Shown here one piece after another: positions 31,216-38,595 of a stretch of 64,000 nucleotides of DNA. Origin of the DNA: Bradyrhizobium zhanjiangense (GTDB lineage: Bacteria > Pseudomonadota > Alphaproteobacteria > Rhizobiales > Xanthobacteraceae). The notes below the pieces were generated by a model. It was not told the DNA's origin. It made no database searches and saw only the letters and a program-made list of their open reading frames with translations. Both the position numbers and the translations under genes were made by a program. Position 1 is the first letter of the stretch, and each line of letters begins with the position of its first letter. Where the stretch lies: the NCBI RefSeq assembly GCF_004114935.1, contig NZ_CP022221.1, positions 7,957,001-8,021,000 on the forward strand, given 5' to 3'.

Positions 31216-31342
31216 CGTCATTGCGAGGAGCTTTTGCGACGAAGCAATCCAGACTGTTCCGGCGGAGAGACGCTGGATTGCTTCGCGGAGCCTGTCATCG
31301 GGCCGCGCTTCGCGCGGACCCGTTGGCTCACAATGACGGAGC
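31216..31342. repeat. Dispersed palindromic repeat, family B (copy 3)
   Basis: CGTCATTGCGAGGAGCTTTT starts the element; GAAGCAATCCAGACTGTTCC pairs with the later CTGGATTGCTTC, and TCACAATGACGGA ends it. This copy is longer than the others because CGGGCCGCGCTTCGCGCGGACCCG, itself a hairpin, sits near the right end. It lies between the convergent amidase and sigma factor genes. Confidence 0.75.
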
Positions 31343-31351
31343 TCGTGGCGA

Positions 31352-32584
31352 CTATCCCATCTCCCTCACCCGTCGCGCATACAGCCGCCGCAACGGCTCC
31401 AGCTGCGTCGCCTCCGTCGCCGCCCGATACGCCTCGCGCGCCTCGTCCTTGCGGCCGAGCCGCCGCAACAGATCCGCGCGCACCGCGGGCAACAGCTCGT
31501 AGCCATCAAGCCCGCCGCGCGCGGTGATCGCGTCGACAAGAGCGAGCGCACGTGAAGGTCCATCGACCATCGACACCGCCGCGGCATGATTCAGCTCGAT
31601 CACCGGCGAGGGACTGATGCGCAGCAAAACCTCATAGAGCCCCGCAATCTGCCGCCAATCGGTCTCCTCAAAGCTGATCTCGCGCGCATGCAGCGCCGCG
31701 ATCGCGGCTTGCACGGCATAGGGTTGCGGCCGGCCCGGCAGGCGCAGCGCGTCCTCCACCAGGAGCAGGCCCTCCTCGATCTGCGCGCGATCCCACAGCG
31801 AGCGATCCTGTTCCTCTAGCAGCACGATATCGCCGGCCGGTGTCTCGCGCCCGCCGCGGCGCGCATCGTGCAGCAGCATCAACGCCAGCAGGCCCTTGAT
31901 GCCGGCACGATCGGGCATCAACCGGTCCAGCAGGCGGCCGAGCCGGATCGCCTCGACGGCGAAATCGGGCCGCATCAGGCCCGTCCCCGAGGTCGCCACG
32001 TAGCCTTCGGTGAAGACGAGATAGATCACGGCGAGCACGCCGTCGAGCCGCAGCGCCAGCGCGTCGCGCTCCGGCACTTCGTAAGGAATACCGGCGAGGC
32101 GGATCTTCTGCTTGGCGCGAACGAGGCGCTGCGCCATCGCCTCCTCGCTGACGAGAAAGGCGCGCGCGACCTGCGCGGTAGACAGCCCGCACACGGTGCG
32201 CAGCGTCAGCGCGACCTGGACTTCGGCTGCGAACGCGGGATGGCAGCAGGTGAAGATCAACCTGAGCATGTCGTCGTCGAGCATCGCCGGCGGCTCGTCA
32301 GGCGCTTGCGCGTTCAGCTCGAGCTCGTGCACCAGCGCTTGCTGCTTGCCGCGAAAGATGGCCCGGCGGCGAATGCGGTCGATCGCCTTGTTGCGCGCGA
32401 CATTGACCAGCCAGGCGCGCGGATTGTCGGGGACCTCGCAGGCCGGCCAGCGTTCCAGCGCGACGGCGAAGGCGTCCTGAAGCGAATCCTCGGCGAGATC
32501 GAAATCACCGACGAGGCGGATCAGCGTGGCCAGCGCCCGCCCCGCCTCGTCACGGAAGATGGCTTCGATCTCGGAAGGGGTCAT
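31352..32584 (-). CDS. ECF sigma factor, ECF42 type (with C-terminal TPR-like extension)
   Basis: This is an extracytoplasmic-function sigma factor. Region 2 (about 10-75, LVGDFDLAEDSLQDAFAVAL) and region 4 (about 115-165, LRTVCGLSTAQVARAFLVSE) are clear. The protein continues for about 240 residues (410 aa in all) with the DUF6596 and TPR-like extension typical of ECF42. The start at 32584 (MTPSEIEAIFRDEAGRAL) is used; the 49-codon extension upstream crosses a palindromic repeat. There is no anti-sigma gene. The upstream gene, 76 bp away, encodes a YCII/DGPF protein, the standard ECF42 partner. Target genes are not known from the sequence. Confidence 0.9.
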   Translation of the reverse strand: MTPSEIEAIFRDEAGRALATLIRLVGDFDLAEDSLQDAFAVALERWPACEVPDNPRAWLVNVARNKAIDRIRRRAIFRGKQQALVHELELNAQAPDEPPAMLDDDMLRLIFTCCHPAFAAEVQVALTLRTVCGLSTAQVARAFLVSEEAMAQRLVRAKQKIRLAGIPYEVPERDALALRLDGVLAVIYLVFTEGYVATSGTGLMRPDFAVEAIRLGRLLDRLMPDRAGIKGLLALMLLHDARRGGRETPAGDIVLLEEQDRSLWDRAQIEEGLLLVEDALRLPGRPQPYAVQAAIAALHAREISFEETDWRQIAGLYEVLLRISPSPVIELNHAAAVSMVDGPSRALALVDAITARGGLDGYELLPAVRADLLRRLGRKDEAREAYRAATEATQLEPLRRLYARRVREMG

Positions 32585-32605
32585 GTCACACGACCACTCT
32601 CCTCC

Positions 32606-32647
32606 CGTCATTCCCGGGCGCGGCAAGGCCACGAGCCCGGAATGACG
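32606..32647. repeat. Short palindromic repeat, family C (copy 2)
   Basis: GTCATTCCCGGGCGCGGCAAG and CACGAGCCCGGAATGAC form an imperfect hairpin in the 76-bp gap between the DGPF gene and the sigma factor gene. It could reduce sigma factor expression relative to its upstream partner. Confidence 0.7.
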
Positions 32648-32660
32648 AAGGTGAGAGTTG

Positions 32661-33014
32661 TCACTTCTCATACACCCAGATCGGCCGCACCTCGATCGAC
32701 CCGATGCGCGCGCTGGGAATCCGCGCCGCAATCTCGATCGCGGCGTCGAGATCCTTGGCCTCGATCAGATAGTAGCCGCCGAGCTGCTCGCGCGTTTCCG
32801 CGAACGGGCCGTCGGTCGTCAGCGTCTTGCCGTCGCGCACGCGCACCGTGGTCGCGGTCGTGGTCGGCCGGAGCCGATCGCCGGCCTTGAAATTGCCGTT
32901 CCGGATGATGGATTGCGTGAAGGCCTCATATTCCGCCGACATCTTCTGAGTGGTTCCCGTGTCAATCTTCGCGTACTCGGCCTCGTTCTGGTAGATCATC
33001 AGCAGATACTGCAT
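32661..33014 (-). CDS. YCII/DGPF-domain protein, partner of the ECF42 sigma factor
   Basis: The 117-aa protein belongs to the YCII-related family with the DGPF motif (TDGPFAETREQLGGYYLIE). The fold is a small ferredoxin-like alpha-beta barrel and the biochemical role is unsettled. The start at 33014 (MQYLLMIYQNEAEY) has AGGAGTG 6 nt upstream; a 20-codon extension is rejected. It is the first gene of a two-gene unit with the ECF42 sigma factor, a pairing known from many genomes, in which DGPF proteins are thought to be targets or modulators of the sigma factor. rnpB diverges upstream. Confidence 0.88.
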   Translation of the reverse strand: MQYLLMIYQNEAEYAKIDTGTTQKMSAEYEAFTQSIIRNGNFKAGDRLRPTTTATTVRVRDGKTLTTDGPFAETREQLGGYYLIEAKDLDAAIEIAARIPSARIGSIEVRPIWVYEK

Positions 33015-33127
33015 CGCTTCACTCCTGTTGTTCGGCTCTCTCGCCGGCATCCAGTCGAACGGGGCACGCTCCAAACGACATCTTCAGGATAAATTATTTC
33101 GGGCCAAGCGTGCGCGGCGATATCGGC

Positions 33128-33156
33128 TTGACGGAACCGTCACAAATGCTCCATGC
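33128..33156 (+). promoter_or_regulatory. Probable rnpB promoter
   Basis: TTGACG at 33128-33133 is followed by 17 nt and then CCATGC at 33151-33156, 9 nt before the predicted 5' end of RNase P RNA. The -35 is good and the -10 is poor, a pattern often seen in alphaproteobacteria. Confidence 0.4.
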
Positions 33157-33164
33157 GTAGACCG

Positions 33165-33641
33165 TCAGTCGGCCGGACGGCCGCTCCGGCAGGGGCCGAA
33201 AGGCCGCCGGGGAGGAAAGTCCGGGCTCCCTTGACATGCGGTGCCGGATAACGTCCGGCGGGGGTAACCCCAGGGAAAGTGCCACAGAAAACGAACCGCC
33301 CGCCTTCGCCCCTTCGGGGCTATGGCGTGACAAGCCCGCGAGGCTCGCCACGCCGAAGCAGCGCAAGCTGCATAGGCGGGTAAGGGTGAAAAGGTGCGGT
33401 AAGAGCGCACCGCGGATCCGGCAACGGAGCCGGCATGGTAAACCCCACCGGGAGCAAAACCGAATAGGGACGGCGCAGCGGGCTGTTCGCGCAAGCGATA
33501 ACGCCGCGGGGCGATGTCAGGCCCGCCGTCCGGGTAGGTTGCCCGAGGCCATGTGCAAACATGACCCCAGAGGAATGGCCGTCACGTACCGTTCGCGCAA
33601 GCGGACGGTGCCCTACAGAACCCGGCTTACAGGCCGGCTGA
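33165..33641 (+). ncRNA. rnpB: RNase P RNA, class A
   Basis: This is the catalytic RNA that removes 5' leaders from pre-tRNA. The ends pair as helix P1: TCAGTCGGCC (33165-33174) with GGCCGGCTGA (33632-33641). Near the 5' end GAGGAAAGTCCGGGCTCC is the universal P4 strand and conserved region I. The 3' partner region ACAGAACCCGGCTTACAGGCC is present, and AGAGGAATGGCCGTCAC is conserved region V. The length of about 477 nt is somewhat above average, with GC-rich peripheral helices such as GCCCCTTCGGGGC. Open frames on both strands across this interval are spurious. It stands alone between the DGPF gene and a terminator. Confidence 0.95.
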
Positions 33642-33650
33642 TATTCTAAA

Positions 33651-33695
33651 GCGTTTTCGAGCGAAGTGGGTTTCCGGTTCGCGTGAAGAAAACGC
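33651..33695. repeat. Dispersed GCGTTTTC...GAAAACGC repeat
   Basis: GCGTTTTC (33651-33658) and GAAAACGC (33688-33695) bracket GAGCGAAGTGGGTTTCCGGT and GCGTGA. The element resembles a repeat scattered in Bradyrhizobium genomes, from memory only. It directly follows the 3' end of rnpB. Confidence 0.6.
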
Positions 33696-33715
33696 GTCTT
33701 GCTAAGCAAGCAACG

Positions 33716-33745
33716 AGGGGTTCGGCGTGAATGCGCCGGGCCCCT
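33716..33745 (+). terminator. Probable rnpB terminator
   Basis: AGGGGTTCGGCG and CGCCGGGCCCCT pair over 12 positions (two G-U) around the loop TGAATG. The sequence continues CACCATTTTA, so the U run is short and slightly displaced. It lies 74 nt beyond the mature rnpB 3' end. Confidence 0.6.
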
Positions 33746-33781
33746 CACCATTTTAGGGGCAAGCGCAGCCATTTAAATGGT

Positions 33782-33882
33782 GTCATTCCGGGGCGCGAAG
33801 CGAGAGCCCGGAATCCATCGGACGGCACAGTTGGTGGAGGAATGGATTCCGGGTTCGTGCTGCGCACGCCCCGGAATGACGA
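33782..33882. repeat. Dispersed palindromic repeat, family C (copy 3)
   Basis: GTCATTCCGGGGCGCG begins the element and GCGCACGCCCCGGAATGAC ends it. Inner arms CCCGGAATCCAT and ATGGATTCCGGG are perfect partners. It separates the rnpB terminator from the 3' end of the DUF983 gene. Confidence 0.85.
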
Positions 33883-33921
33883 TGTAGCGGCCGGCCGCGC
33901 GATGTAGACTCTGTCGCCGCG

Positions 33922-34350
33922 TCAGGCCGCGCGCGTATTCGCCTTCACGAGGACGGGTGCAAGCTCGCCGGCCTCGCGCCGCAGCTTGCTCGCCTCGAAA
34001 CCGTGCATGCCAAGCTGCCATTGCAGCCCGACGATGGCGCCCTTGGTCGGTTGCAGTAATGCGAGCGACGCGAACAGGGTCACCGGCAGCCACACCGCGA
34101 GTTGCAGCCACTCCGGCGGCGCGTAGGCCGTCTCGACCGCGAGGATGGCCGGCACCACGAGATGGCCGACGATGACCATCACGAGGTAAGCCGGAAAATC
34201 ATCGGCGCGTTGGTGGAACAGCTCCTCGCCGCAGTGGTCGCAAGCGTGAGCCACTTTCAGGAAGCGGCCGAACAGGTGCCCTTCCCCGCAATTCGGACAT
34301 TTGCCGCCGAAACCGCGCCACATCGCCTTTGCCAGAGAGACCGTCGCCAT
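33922..34350 (-). CDS. DUF983 family zinc-ribbon membrane protein
   Basis: The 142-aa protein belongs to the DUF983 family, whose function is unknown; some relatives lie near cytochrome oxidase genes. A zinc-ribbon-like set of Cys pairs (CPNCGEG and CDHCGEE, about residues 18-43) precedes two membrane helices (about 57-77, LVMVIVGHLVVPAILAV, and 85-104). The ATG at 34350 has AGAGGTG 6 nt upstream. It diverges from a MocR regulator across a short region with repeated operator-like sequences, so it is a candidate target of that regulator. Confidence 0.8.
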   Translation of the reverse strand: MATVSLAKAMWRGFGGKCPNCGEGHLFGRFLKVAHACDHCGEELFHQRADDFPAYLVMVIVGHLVVPAILAVETAYAPPEWLQLAVWLPVTLFASLALLQPTKGAIVGLQWQLGMHGFEASKLRREAGELAPVLVKANTRAA

Positions 34351-34387
34351 GACCACACCTCTTCCTTTTCAACGGTCCATACAATAA

Positions 34388-34434
34388 TATATTGCATCCA
34401 TACATTCAAAGGATGTGAGCCTATATTGCATGGA
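34388..34434. promoter_or_regulatory. Direct repeats at the MocR divergent promoter
   Basis: TATATTGCATCCA (34388-34400) and TATATTGCATGGA (34422-34434) are direct repeats with starts 34 bp apart. TCCATACA also occurs twice, at 34376 and 34398. The second copy overlaps the start codon of the MocR gene at 34430. MocR-type GabR is known to bind two direct repeats about 34 bp apart, so this is a likely operator, probably autoregulatory. Confidence 0.6.
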
Positions 34435-35800
34435 TTGGACCCCTACAATCTCGGAGCTCTCGGGCCCGCGCTACCAGCGCATCGTCGAAGCCATGGAGGC
34501 CGACATTGCCGCAGGGAGGCTGGTGCGCGGCCAGCAATTGCCGACGCAGCGGGCACTCGCAAAAGCACTCGGCATCGATCTCACCACGGTGACGCGCGCC
34601 TACACCGAAGCCCGGCGCCGCGGCATCATGGAAGCCCGGGTCGGACAGGGCTCGTTCGTGTCGGAGACCAGCGCGCGCCGTGCGGTCGACATGCCGCATC
34701 CCGTCGCGATTGATCTCTCGATGAATGTGCCGCCGCATCCGCTGGAGGCGCAGCTCGACGAGCGCATCATCGCCGGAATGGAGTCCATCCGCGCGCAATC
34801 GGGCCTGACGGCGCATCTCAACTATCAACCGCCCGGCGGCAGCGCGCATGAGCGCGAGATCGCAGCGCGCTGGATGCGCGCACGCGTTCCGCATGCACAT
34901 GCCGACAGGCTCGTGATCTTTCCGGGCGCGCAAACGATCCTGTTCAACGTGCTCGCCCATCTCGCGCGGCCCCGCGAAATCGTGCTGACGGAAGCGCTCA
35001 CCTTTCCCGGCATCAAGGCCGCCGCCGCACGGCTCGGCGTCAAGCTCGTCGGTGTCGCCATGGATGACGGCGGCATCCTGCCCGACGCGCTGGCGAAGGC
35101 CTGCCGCGCGCACAGCCCGAAGGCCGTCTATCTCATTCCGACGCTGCACAATCCGACCACGGCGACATTGTCCGCCGAGCGGCGGAATGCGATCGCAAAG
35201 ATCATCAGCGATGCCGGTACGACGCTGATCGAGGACGACGCCTACGGGCTGCTCGATCGCTCGGCATCGCCGATCGCGAACCTCATTCCGGAGCGGACTT
35301 ATCTCGCGACCACGCTGTCAAAATGCATCGCGCCGGCGCTGCGCGTCGCCTATCTGTTGGCGCCCGACAACGACGCGCAGCAGACGATGCGCAGCCATCT
35401 GCAGGCCACCGTGCAGATGCCGGCGCCGCTGATGGTCGCGCTGGTGACGCATTGGATCGAGACCGGCATTGCCGACCGCATCATCACCGCCATCCGCAAC
35501 GAGGCAGTCGGCCGCCAACAGCTCGCGCAGCGGGCGCTGAAGGGGTTTCAGTTCCTGGCCAAGCCGGCCGCTCATCATCTCTGGCTACGGCTGCCGGAGG
35601 CCCGGTCCGATGTCGTGGGGCATCTCTTGCGGAATGGACTCGCGGTGGTCGACGGCGAAACCTTCACCGTGGACGGAACACCGCCTCATGCGGCGCGCCT
35701 CTCGCTGGGCGCAGCGCGCAACCGGGCGGAATTGACCGAGGCGCTGCACATCCTGGTCAGCGCGCTGCAAAAGCGCACCGACACCAGGCAGATCGTCTAG
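34430..35800 (+). CDS. MocR-type transcriptional regulator (GntR HTH fused to aminotransferase fold)
   Basis: The 456-aa protein has a GntR winged helix (about 13-80, LPTQRALAKALGIDLTTVTRAY) fused to a PLP-dependent aminotransferase-like domain. The Schiff-base lysine is Lys298 in LSKCIAPALRVAY, and HNPTTAT and EDDAYGLLDR are further PLP-site motifs. MocR proteins sense PLP or amino compounds and control one or a few neighbouring genes. The ATG at 34430 is chosen; GTG at 34415 sits too close to the AAGGA. The divergent DUF983 gene is the most obvious target. It could also retain aminotransferase activity, but the HTH argues for regulation. Confidence 0.9.
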   Translation: MDWTPTISELSGPRYQRIVEAMEADIAAGRLVRGQQLPTQRALAKALGIDLTTVTRAYTEARRRGIMEARVGQGSFVSETSARRAVDMPHPVAIDLSMNVPPHPLEAQLDERIIAGMESIRAQSGLTAHLNYQPPGGSAHEREIAARWMRARVPHAHADRLVIFPGAQTILFNVLAHLARPREIVLTEALTFPGIKAAAARLGVKLVGVAMDDGGILPDALAKACRAHSPKAVYLIPTLHNPTTATLSAERRNAIAKIISDAGTTLIEDDAYGLLDRSASPIANLIPERTYLATTLSKCIAPALRVAYLLAPDNDAQQTMRSHLQATVQMPAPLMVALVTHWIETGIADRIITAIRNEAVGRQQLAQRALKGFQFLAKPAAHHLWLRLPEARSDVVGHLLRNGLAVVDGETFTVDGTPPHAARLSLGAARNRAELTEALHILVSALQKRTDTRQIV

Positions 35801-35805
35801 ACTCT

Positions 35806-36066
35806 TTATTGATGATGACGACGGTGGCGTGGGCGAACCACCGGCGCAACGGCTGCAGGATAAGCCGCATAGGCCTCGCTCGGGGCCACCGCCTCGCCGC
35901 GGGCTGCGCGCCCCGCGGGCGTGAGCTGGCCGCCATTGAGCACATCGCGGTCGGGATGCGCGGCCTGATAGGCTGCAGGCTCGGAAAACTGCGCCTGCGC
36001 CAATGTCGGCGTCAGGGCGGCGGCCGATAACAGCGCGGCCGCAACGGCAATGTTCATGCGGGTCAT
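35806..36066 (-). CDS. Small secreted hypothetical protein
   Basis: The 86-aa product has a clear Sec signal peptide (MTRMNIAVAAALLSAAALTP, cleavage probably after TLAQA). The mature part is short and contains GGQLTPAGRAARGEA; it ends in a His/Arg-rich tail (RPRHRRHHQ). I do not recognise a characterised family. The start at 36066 is favoured over 36072 by the spacing of GGAG. The gene ends 5 bp from the convergent MocR gene. A periplasmic, possibly metal- or anion-binding peptide is only a guess from the His-rich end. Confidence 0.6.
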   Translation of the reverse strand: MTRMNIAVAAALLSAAALTPTLAQAQFSEPAAYQAAHPDRDVLNGGQLTPAGRAARGEAVAPSEAYAAYPAAVAPVVRPRHRRHHQ

Positions 36067-36291
36067 GATCATGCTCCATCACTCATCAGGGACGGTGCGG
36101 CGTGACGCCCGGCAGGCCCCAAGATTAAAGTACGAGCGTCATGTAGGCACGTCTTCCGCGAACGCCCGCCGCTGGGGATCACGCTTGCGTGCGGTTTTGA
36201 AATTGACCTTCGCGGCCGCATCTGTGCTATGCGCCAGATGACGATCAAAAGCGGGATCGCGTTCGGCATCGCCGCTAACGACAGGAAATGA

Positions 36292-37038
36292 TTGGTGGAA
36301 ACGTCCACTTACGCGCTGCTGCTGTTCGGCGCGCTGGCCGGCGGCTTCGTCTCGGGACTGGCCGGCTTCGGCACGGCACTGATGGCGCTCGGCATCTGGC
36401 TCTATGTGCTGCCGCCATCGCTCGCGGTGCCGCTGGTGCTGATCTGCTCGGTGATCGCGCAGACCTCGACGCTGCCGTCGATGTGGAAGAGTTTCGATCT
36501 CTCGCTGGTCTGGCCGTTCCTGATCGGCGGACTGATCGGCGTGCCACTGGGAACGATGATGGTCGCCTCGGCCGATCCAAAAGTGTTCAAGCTGAGCGTC
36601 GGCGTGCTGCTCCTGATCTTCTCGAGCGCGCTGTACCTGAATAAGAGGCCGCTCGCGATCAAGTTCGGCGGCCGGATCGCCGACGGCGCGATCGGCTTTG
36701 CCGGCGGCATTCTTGGCGGCCTCGCCGGACTGTCGGGGCCACTGCCGATCCTGTGGGCCAACATCCGCGGCTGGAACAAGCACGAGCGGCGCGGCATCTT
36801 CCAGCTCTTCAATTTCACGGTGCTCGCGACCGCGCTCGCGTTGCAGACCGCGTCGGGCCTTGTCGAACTCAAAGTGGTCTGGCTCGCGCTGGTCGCGTTT
36901 CCGGGCACACTGATCGGCGCATGGGCAGGCGCGCGGGTCTATCACGCCCTGAGCGACAAGCATTTTGGCGATGTCGTGCTCGGCCTCCTATTTCTGTCGG
37001 GCCTCGGCCTCGTCTGGAATAGTGTTGGCACGCACTAA
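36292..37038 (+). CDS. TauE/SafE family permease
   Basis: This 248-aa inner-membrane protein has about eight helices and the two-fold internal repeat of the TauE/SafE (sulfite exporter) family. GGFVSGLAGFGTALMALGI begins the first half and GFAGGILGGLAGLSGPLPIL the second. The start is TTG 36292 or GTG 36295; AGGA at 36283 serves either. Family members export sulfite, sulfoacetate or related organic anions; the substrate cannot be fixed. It has no operon partner. Two palindromic repeats follow immediately. Confidence 0.85.
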   Translation: MVETSTYALLLFGALAGGFVSGLAGFGTALMALGIWLYVLPPSLAVPLVLICSVIAQTSTLPSMWKSFDLSLVWPFLIGGLIGVPLGTMMVASADPKVFKLSVGVLLLIFSSALYLNKRPLAIKFGGRIADGAIGFAGGILGGLAGLSGPLPILWANIRGWNKHERRGIFQLFNFTVLATALALQTASGLVELKVVWLALVAFPGTLIGAWAGARVYHALSDKHFGDVVLGLLFLSGLGLVWNSVGTH

Positions 37039-37085
37039 AGCATGATCCGGAAAAGTGCGTAGCGGTTTTCCGAAAGGATCATGCT
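37039..37085. repeat. Dispersed AGCATGATCC palindrome
   Basis: AGCATGATCCGGAAAA and TTTTCCGAAAGGATCATGCT form an imperfect hairpin around GTGCGTAGCGG. This AGCATGATCC motif is a widespread dispersed element of Bradyrhizobium-like genomes, from memory. It lies between the convergent permease and MATE genes. Confidence 0.75.
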
Positions 37086-37098
37086 CAAACAACAACCT

Positions 37099-37138
37099 AA
37101 AGCGCGATGACGATTCATCCTAATCTCATCGCGCTTTA
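37099..37138. repeat. Palindrome AAAGCGCGATGA...TCATCGCGCTTT containing a stop codon
   Basis: AAAGCGCGATGA (37099-37110) and TCATCGCGCTTT (37127-37138) are perfect 12-bp arms around 16 nt. The TAA of the minus-strand MATE gene (37136-37138) lies inside the right arm, so the element forms the 3' end of that gene and probably its terminator. Confidence 0.8.
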
Positions 37139-38542
37139 GGCGGGCACGCGTGCGGGAGGCGCGACTGGCTCGGCCCCCGCCTGCTCTATGGGTTGCTCCG
37201 GACGGGGCGATACCAGTCGCTTCATGAATTCGCGGCGCAACAACCACAAGCTCAGCGCAGCCTGGAGCGTCGTCGCAGCGATCGACAAGTACCACACGTG
37301 CTCCATGCGGAAGCCCGGTCGCGTCGACAGCCAGATCGCCGGCAGCGAATAAGTGAACACGCGCGTCGCCGAGCTCAACAGCACCGGCTTGGTGTTACCG
37401 AGGCCCTGGAACATGCTCGAGCAGGTGAAGATCAGGCCCTGCGCCACCATGTTGAGCGAGATGATCCGCAGGAACAGGAAGGCGATCTCCATCGTCTCCC
37501 TGTCGTTCGAGAATCCGGCGAGCAGCAGTTCCGGCTTCAGCTGCGCAAGAATCATGAAGCCGATCATCACGACGGTGGTGATCAGCGCCGCCTTGACGAA
37601 GGTTTCGCGCACGCGCGCGCCGTTTGCAGCGCCGACGTTCTGGCCGGCGATCGGCCCGGCCGCCAGCGCGACCGCGAGCGCCGGCATCTGGATCAGGCCG
37701 AGCACGCGCTGTCCGATGCCGAATCCCGCCTGCGCCGCCGCGCCGAAATCGCGCAGCACGTAGTAGACCACCGCCATGAGGATGAACATCATCGCGAATT
37801 CGCCGCCGGCGGGCAGCCCGACATTGAGGATGCGCTTCAAATGGCGCGGCTGCGGGCGCCACTGCGTCGCGTCGAACGCGACGTAGCGCTCGACCTTGCG
37901 GAAGTACGCCAGCAGCATCAGGACGCCGATCACCACCGCGATCGAGCTTGCCAGCCCCGCGCCGGCAACGCCGAGTGCGTAGCCCGTGCCCCAGCCCGCG
38001 ATCAGCACCGGCGCCAACGCAATGTTGATGACGACCGCGAGCGCCTGCATCAGCATGGCGGGACGCACGATGCCGGTCGCGCGCAGCGCAGACGCCATCA
38101 CCTGTGTGGCGAATTGCAACGCGAGCGCCGGCATGAACCACAACAGATAGATGGTCCCCGCCTCGATCGTCGCCTGGTCCGCGGCAATCGAACGCATGTA
38201 GAGGCGCGACAATGCTGCTCCCATGGCCAGAGTCAGCAAGCCGAACAGCACCGACAGCGCGATCGCCTGGTTGAAGATCAAATTGGCGTCCTGCCGATCC
38301 TTGCGTCCCACCGCATGTGCGATCAGCGCAACGGTGCCAACGCCGAGCACCTGCATCAGCGCGTTGACGAGAAATCCGGCGTTGCCGGCCGCGGCGACGC
38401 CCGCGACCGCCGCATCGCCCAGTCCCGAGACGAAGTAGAGATCGACCAGCTGGCAGACCATGATCGTGACCATGCCGACCATGATCGGCGGCGCCATGTG
38501 CAGGATGTGGCTCACGATGGAGCCGTTTGTCAGGTCTTTCAT
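37136..38542 (-). CDS. MATE family multidrug efflux transporter
   Basis: This 468-aa inner-membrane cation-coupled exporter has twelve predicted helices in two homologous halves of six. The family pattern is seen in NGSIVSHILHMAPPIMVGMV at the N-terminus, in QLVDLYFVSGLGDAAVAG and in QNVGAANGARVRETFVKA at the start of the second half. The start at 38542 (MKDLTNGS) is chosen over an upstream one that would overlap the ABC gene. The ABC exporter gene ends 53 bp upstream on the same strand, so the two probably form an operon. Confidence 0.9.
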   Translation of the reverse strand: MKDLTNGSIVSHILHMAPPIMVGMVTIMVCQLVDLYFVSGLGDAAVAGVAAAGNAGFLVNALMQVLGVGTVALIAHAVGRKDRQDANLIFNQAIALSVLFGLLTLAMGAALSRLYMRSIAADQATIEAGTIYLLWFMPALALQFATQVMASALRATGIVRPAMLMQALAVVINIALAPVLIAGWGTGYALGVAGAGLASSIAVVIGVLMLLAYFRKVERYVAFDATQWRPQPRHLKRILNVGLPAGGEFAMMFILMAVVYYVLRDFGAAAQAGFGIGQRVLGLIQMPALAVALAAGPIAGQNVGAANGARVRETFVKAALITTVVMIGFMILAQLKPELLLAGFSNDRETMEIAFLFLRIISLNMVAQGLIFTCSSMFQGLGNTKPVLLSSATRVFTYSLPAIWLSTRPGFRMEHVWYLSIAATTLQAALSLWLLRREFMKRLVSPRPEQPIEQAGAEPVAPPARVPA

Positions 38543-38595
38543 GTCAGTCCATCCTTGGCGCCGTAACATCGGGACGTTCGCCCCTGCCGCGCGCC

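Noticed and set aside
33028..33772. Open frames on both strands (33028-33234, 33236-33649, 33320-33772 and others)
   Set aside because: They lie across the RNase P RNA gene, whose P1, P4 and CRV elements are all identified; the frames have no protein-like features.
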